From Leptospira sp. WS60.C2 (GTDB lineage Bacteria > Spirochaetota > Leptospiria > Leptospirales > Leptospiraceae): a DNA stretch of 64,000 bases. Every line of letters starts with the position of its first letter. Position 1 is the first letter of the stretch. The translations under genes and the position numbers were made by a program. Of this stretch, positions 61,466 through 64,000 are shown in pieces. The stretch spans positions 806,001 to 870,000 of the forward strand of contig NZ_CP162133.1 of assembly GCF_040833955.1 (NCBI RefSeq), read 5' to 3'. The notes below the pieces were generated by a model, which saw only the letters and a program-made list of their open reading frames with translations, searched no databases and was not told the DNA's origin.

Positions 61466-63802
61466 TTAGAATACGGCACTCAGTCCTAGGAAGTAGAACA
61501 TTCCATCACCTGGCATAATTCCCGGTCCAGGATATCCACCTGCCCGACGAGTGAAATACATTTCGTTGGTTAGGTTGTTCACACCACCACGGAGAGAAAA
61601 GTTCTCATAAAAATTCCATACGAATGTAAAGTCTCTTACTGTATAAGAAGGAATGAGACCTATCTGTCCGTTAGCAGTTGGGTTTACTGTGTTTACAGCA
61701 TCTGAGTAGGCAGCACCCGTATAACTTACTAAATACGTAAAACTAAGAACATTCTTATAATGATACGTAATTCCATATCTATGGATTTGCGATGGCGCGT
61801 TTTCAACTAACTTCCCAACTCGATAAAAGTTTTGAGCACTTGTGGGATTGGTTAAAACGCGTGGGTCTTCCCAGCGAATGTAACGTGCATTCACATTGGC
61901 ACTGGACGTGAAGAAACTCACGGATCCATATGGTTGTGATTCTGTAAGAGCTACGATGGGATCAATTTCAACAAATGCCTCCGCCCCTCTGTGGAGAGAA
62001 TCTCCCACATTCGTTTGGAAATTCGCTTGTCCTGGAAGAATTCCCGGAAGTTGTCCTACGCGGTTGTTGTAACGAAGCTCAAAGACACCTACGTCAAATT
62101 GTAACCATTGACCAAATTTTCCACGGTAACCAGCATCTGCATTATAACCTGTTTGGTCTTTTAAGTTGGGATCTACTTCATTAAGAGTAGCAGTTGGTGC
62201 GAATAGTTCCGAATAGATGACAGGTCGATAGGCTCTTGAATAATTTGCATACAAGTTTGTTGTTTTGGTTGTTTGGTATTGAGCACCAAGTCCATATAAT
62301 ACTTGTCTTTGAATCCTTTCCTTTGGTTGAATGATTCCACCAAACGGGTTTCTTTCACTCGGTAACGATTCATTGACGCGACCAGATGCTGTTGAACGAA
62401 TCCATTCATATCTCACACCTGGTGTGATGGAAAGAGCTTCCGTGATTCGAAATAAATTTTCTACGAAACCAGCATAGTTTAATGTTGAGAATTGTAAATC
62501 CGCAACACGACAATTTCTTGTACCATCATAACAAACGTTTGTGAAATTTGTTTCTCTTAGGTCAAAGTTTGTTCCTGTTGTTCCATTTGGATTTCGGAAT
62601 CGATCTGTATTTCCATTGAAATAACGTGTTCCAAAGGAGAGAGTATGCGTTCTGTCCAATAGATCATAATTGAAGATTTGTCTTGCTTCGACTCCAAAAT
62701 TGCGATAGGTATCTCGATCAATTTGCCTTGCACCATATTGAAGAGTTCTTGCTTGAATGGGATCGGCAACATTGGCAGCAGATACAAATCCAACGGAATT
62801 TCTTTCACCATAAAGACCAAATGCCTTCACATTCAATCTAGCAGTTGGACTTTGTTCATAGTCGATCACAAGTGCTGGAACATTCCAAGGAGCGCTAAAC
62901 CAATTCCTTGTGCGACCAGACTGTCTAGGATCGACTCGAAATTGTTCATCAGTCAGTCCACCTGCTTGTTGGCTGAGATAGGTGGATTTTGACATCTCGA
63001 ATGAGATTTTTAATTTTTCGGACACTTTGTACGATAGATTGACGAAACCATTTTGTAAATTGTATTGAGAATTGTCTCGCCAACCATCTGAACTTCTTCC
63101 TTGATAAAAAACAAAGTAACTCCAATTGCCAACTGTTCCACTCACAGAGCTATATTGGTTGAGAGTATTGTAAGAACCACCTGTCGTCTTTGTTTCCACT
63201 TTGACGGGTTTGGAGGGATCTGCTTTTTTCACAACGTAATTGACCATCCCTCCAAATTGTGGTCCATACTGTAAGGCTCCAGCACCACGAACGATTTCCA
63301 CTTTCTCTAAGGCTTCTAAAGGAGGGTTGAAATAAGCTTCTGGATACCCAAAGGCATCCGAGGAGATATCGTAACCATTCATTCTCGTATTGAATTCCCA
63401 GTTACGATTGGGAGAAAGACCTCTTGCACCAATGCCTGGTTGGATTCCACTTCCTTCATTTTCCCAAATCGTAATCCCAGGCACTTTGGCATAGACTTGG
63501 CGGGTGTTTCCCAATGCTAAGTTCGCATTTGTTTTGTCCAATTTGATGACTTCGCTTTTTTTGCCTGAATAGATATTGGTGCCTTCTACATCGCCTAAAT
63601 ATTCCCTGTCGGTATCCTTTTTCCCCGTGACTCGGATCGCGGGTGTTTGCTCCTTCGGAGCCAATTCGGTTTTGGTTTCTGGATTCTGTTTTCCAGTTTC
63701 ATCCTGAGAGAAAAGGAGAGAGGGAATGAGCAAAGTGAGAAGAAAAAGATAAAAGTGCCCTTTCTTTTTAGACTGAGTTTTGTTCTCAATTTCAGTTAGC
63801 AT
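61466..63802 (-). CDS. TonB-dependent receptor, FecA-like
   Basis: 778 residues. Signal segment to about 32, plug domain (about 80-200; GNTRQVYAKVPGITIWE, GIGARGLSPNRNWE, VEIVRGAGALQYGPQFGG) and a 22-strand-type barrel ending in Phe (FYFLGLSAVF). The sequence resembles ferric-citrate/FecA receptors and the leptospiral FecA-like protein. It imports iron complexes with TonB energy. A typical TonB box near residue 55 (TPAIRVTGKK) is possible. Feo genes in the same window fit iron acquisition, though they are 17 kb away. Confidence 0.88.
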   Translation of the reverse strand: MLTEIENKTQSKKKGHFYLFLLTLLIPSLLFSQDETGKQNPETKTELAPKEQTPAIRVTGKKDTDREYLGDVEGTNIYSGKKSEVIKLDKTNANLALGNTRQVYAKVPGITIWENEGSGIQPGIGARGLSPNRNWEFNTRMNGYDISSDAFGYPEAYFNPPLEALEKVEIVRGAGALQYGPQFGGMVNYVVKKADPSKPVKVETKTTGGSYNTLNQYSSVSGTVGNWSYFVFYQGRSSDGWRDNSQYNLQNGFVNLSYKVSEKLKISFEMSKSTYLSQQAGGLTDEQFRVDPRQSGRTRNWFSAPWNVPALVIDYEQSPTARLNVKAFGLYGERNSVGFVSAANVADPIQARTLQYGARQIDRDTYRNFGVEARQIFNYDLLDRTHTLSFGTRYFNGNTDRFRNPNGTTGTNFDLRETNFTNVCYDGTRNCRVADLQFSTLNYAGFVENLFRITEALSITPGVRYEWIRSTASGRVNESLPSERNPFGGIIQPKERIQRQVLYGLGAQYQTTKTTNLYANYSRAYRPVIYSELFAPTATLNEVDPNLKDQTGYNADAGYRGKFGQWLQFDVGVFELRYNNRVGQLPGILPGQANFQTNVGDSLHRGAEAFVEIDPIVALTESQPYGSVSFFTSSANVNARYIRWEDPRVLTNPTSAQNFYRVGKLVENAPSQIHRYGITYHYKNVLSFTYLVSYTGAAYSDAVNTVNPTANGQIGLIPSYTVRDFTFVWNFYENFSLRGGVNNLTNEMYFTRRAGGYPGPGIMPGDGMFYFLGLSAVF

Positions 63803-63943
63803 AAAGCCATGCTGATTTTCGTCGTTTTATGAGCTACTTTTTTTTACACGTTGAGAAACGAAAGAGTCTAATCGCATCCCAATAGTATCATTCTTAGGGT
63901 TTTACCTTGAGCGAGATCTAGCCTTTCTTTCCTGTTTCTTGTT

Positions 63944-64000
63944 TTGATTCTTTTTGTGGTGCTATCTTTCCCCATGGTTGGTGCAGGGATTTGGTTAGAA
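63944..64000 (+). CDS. Possible 5' end of a membrane protein cut by the window
   Basis: From TTG 63944 the frame is open to the window edge and reads as a strongly hydrophobic segment (LILFVVLSFPMVGAGIWLE). This looks like an N-terminal membrane helix. An in-frame TGA lies about 36 bases upstream. The start is not supported by a ribosome-binding site; low confidence. Confidence 0.25.
   Translation, partial: MILFVVLSFPMVGAGIWLE

Noticed and set aside
63803..63943. Fur box upstream of the FecA-like receptor
   Set aside because: AATAGTATCATTCTTA has only a partial resemblance to the Fur consensus.
1..64000. tRNA genes, CRISPR arrays, insertion sequences or prophage
   Set aside because: I found no cloverleaf with a T-loop, no regular spaced repeats and no transposase, integrase or structural phage genes.

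Overview
The window looks like a chromosomal segment of a Leptospira species, most likely from the saprophyte/environmental side of the genus. The evidence is AT-rich DNA, a solitary 5S rRNA gene with no 16S or 23S beside it, several families typical of leptospires (a PilZ-like protein, a VKOR-DsbA fusion, a FecA-like TonB receptor, FeoAB), and many TTG/GTG starts. I see no phage, insertion sequence, CRISPR array or tRNA. The assignment rests on gene content, not on a database search.

Layout. 1-10 kb is housekeeping: the 3' part of an S1-domain protein, trmL, an RsbW-like ATPase, uvrB, lon and a class A penicillin-binding protein. 9-16 kb has a solute-binding lipoprotein, an MsbA-type ABC exporter, a zinc-ribbon protein, an acetyl-CoA hydrolase/transferase coupled to a flavoprotein, and a methyltransferase. 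16.2-21.5 kb is a regulated module: a CsoR/CstR-type regulator, a small DUF2892 membrane protein, a TolC and an RND permease, with matching operators in both promoters and no periplasmic adaptor gene. 21.5-24.2 kb holds three tandem copies of a secreted alpha/beta-hydrolase-like gene. 24.3-27.5 kb is a histidine kinase diverging from a lytic transglycosylase across two identical palindromes.

27.5-37.7 kb is mixed: an exported protein of unknown role, a penicillin-acylase-type Ntn hydrolase, a TPR protein, the PilZ-like protein, a crotonase lacking both catalytic glutamates, an FNR-like regulator and a rhomboid with a cysteine-rich tail. 37.8-41.1 kb is a tightly overlapping hisB-hisH-hisA-VKOR/DsbA operon. 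41.1-45.8 kb (minus) has a NeuB-like synthase and a ubiB-feoA-feoB operon. 45.9-52.9 kb has a helicase-associated-domain protein, then lipase, lipase foldase and lnt (minus), with a TetR regulator diverging from the lipase across two palindromes. 53-59.6 kb has a TPM-domain protein, glyS with a GNAT gene, a polytopic TonB-like protein coupled to a PrsW-type protease, and a GyrI-like protein. 59.7-64 kb has the 5S gene, a hairpin-rich GC-rich non-coding element, a beta-barrel-like outer-membrane protein and the FecA-like receptor.

Functionally the window is rich in envelope work: peptidoglycan synthesis and cleavage, lipoprotein acylation, lipase secretion, efflux, disulfide formation and iron uptake. 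The most interesting parts are the CstR/DUF2892/TolC/RND module, the hydrolase triplication, the paired palindromes between kinase and transglycosylase, the TonB-PrsW pair, the lipase-foldase-Lnt cluster and the structured element after the 5S gene.
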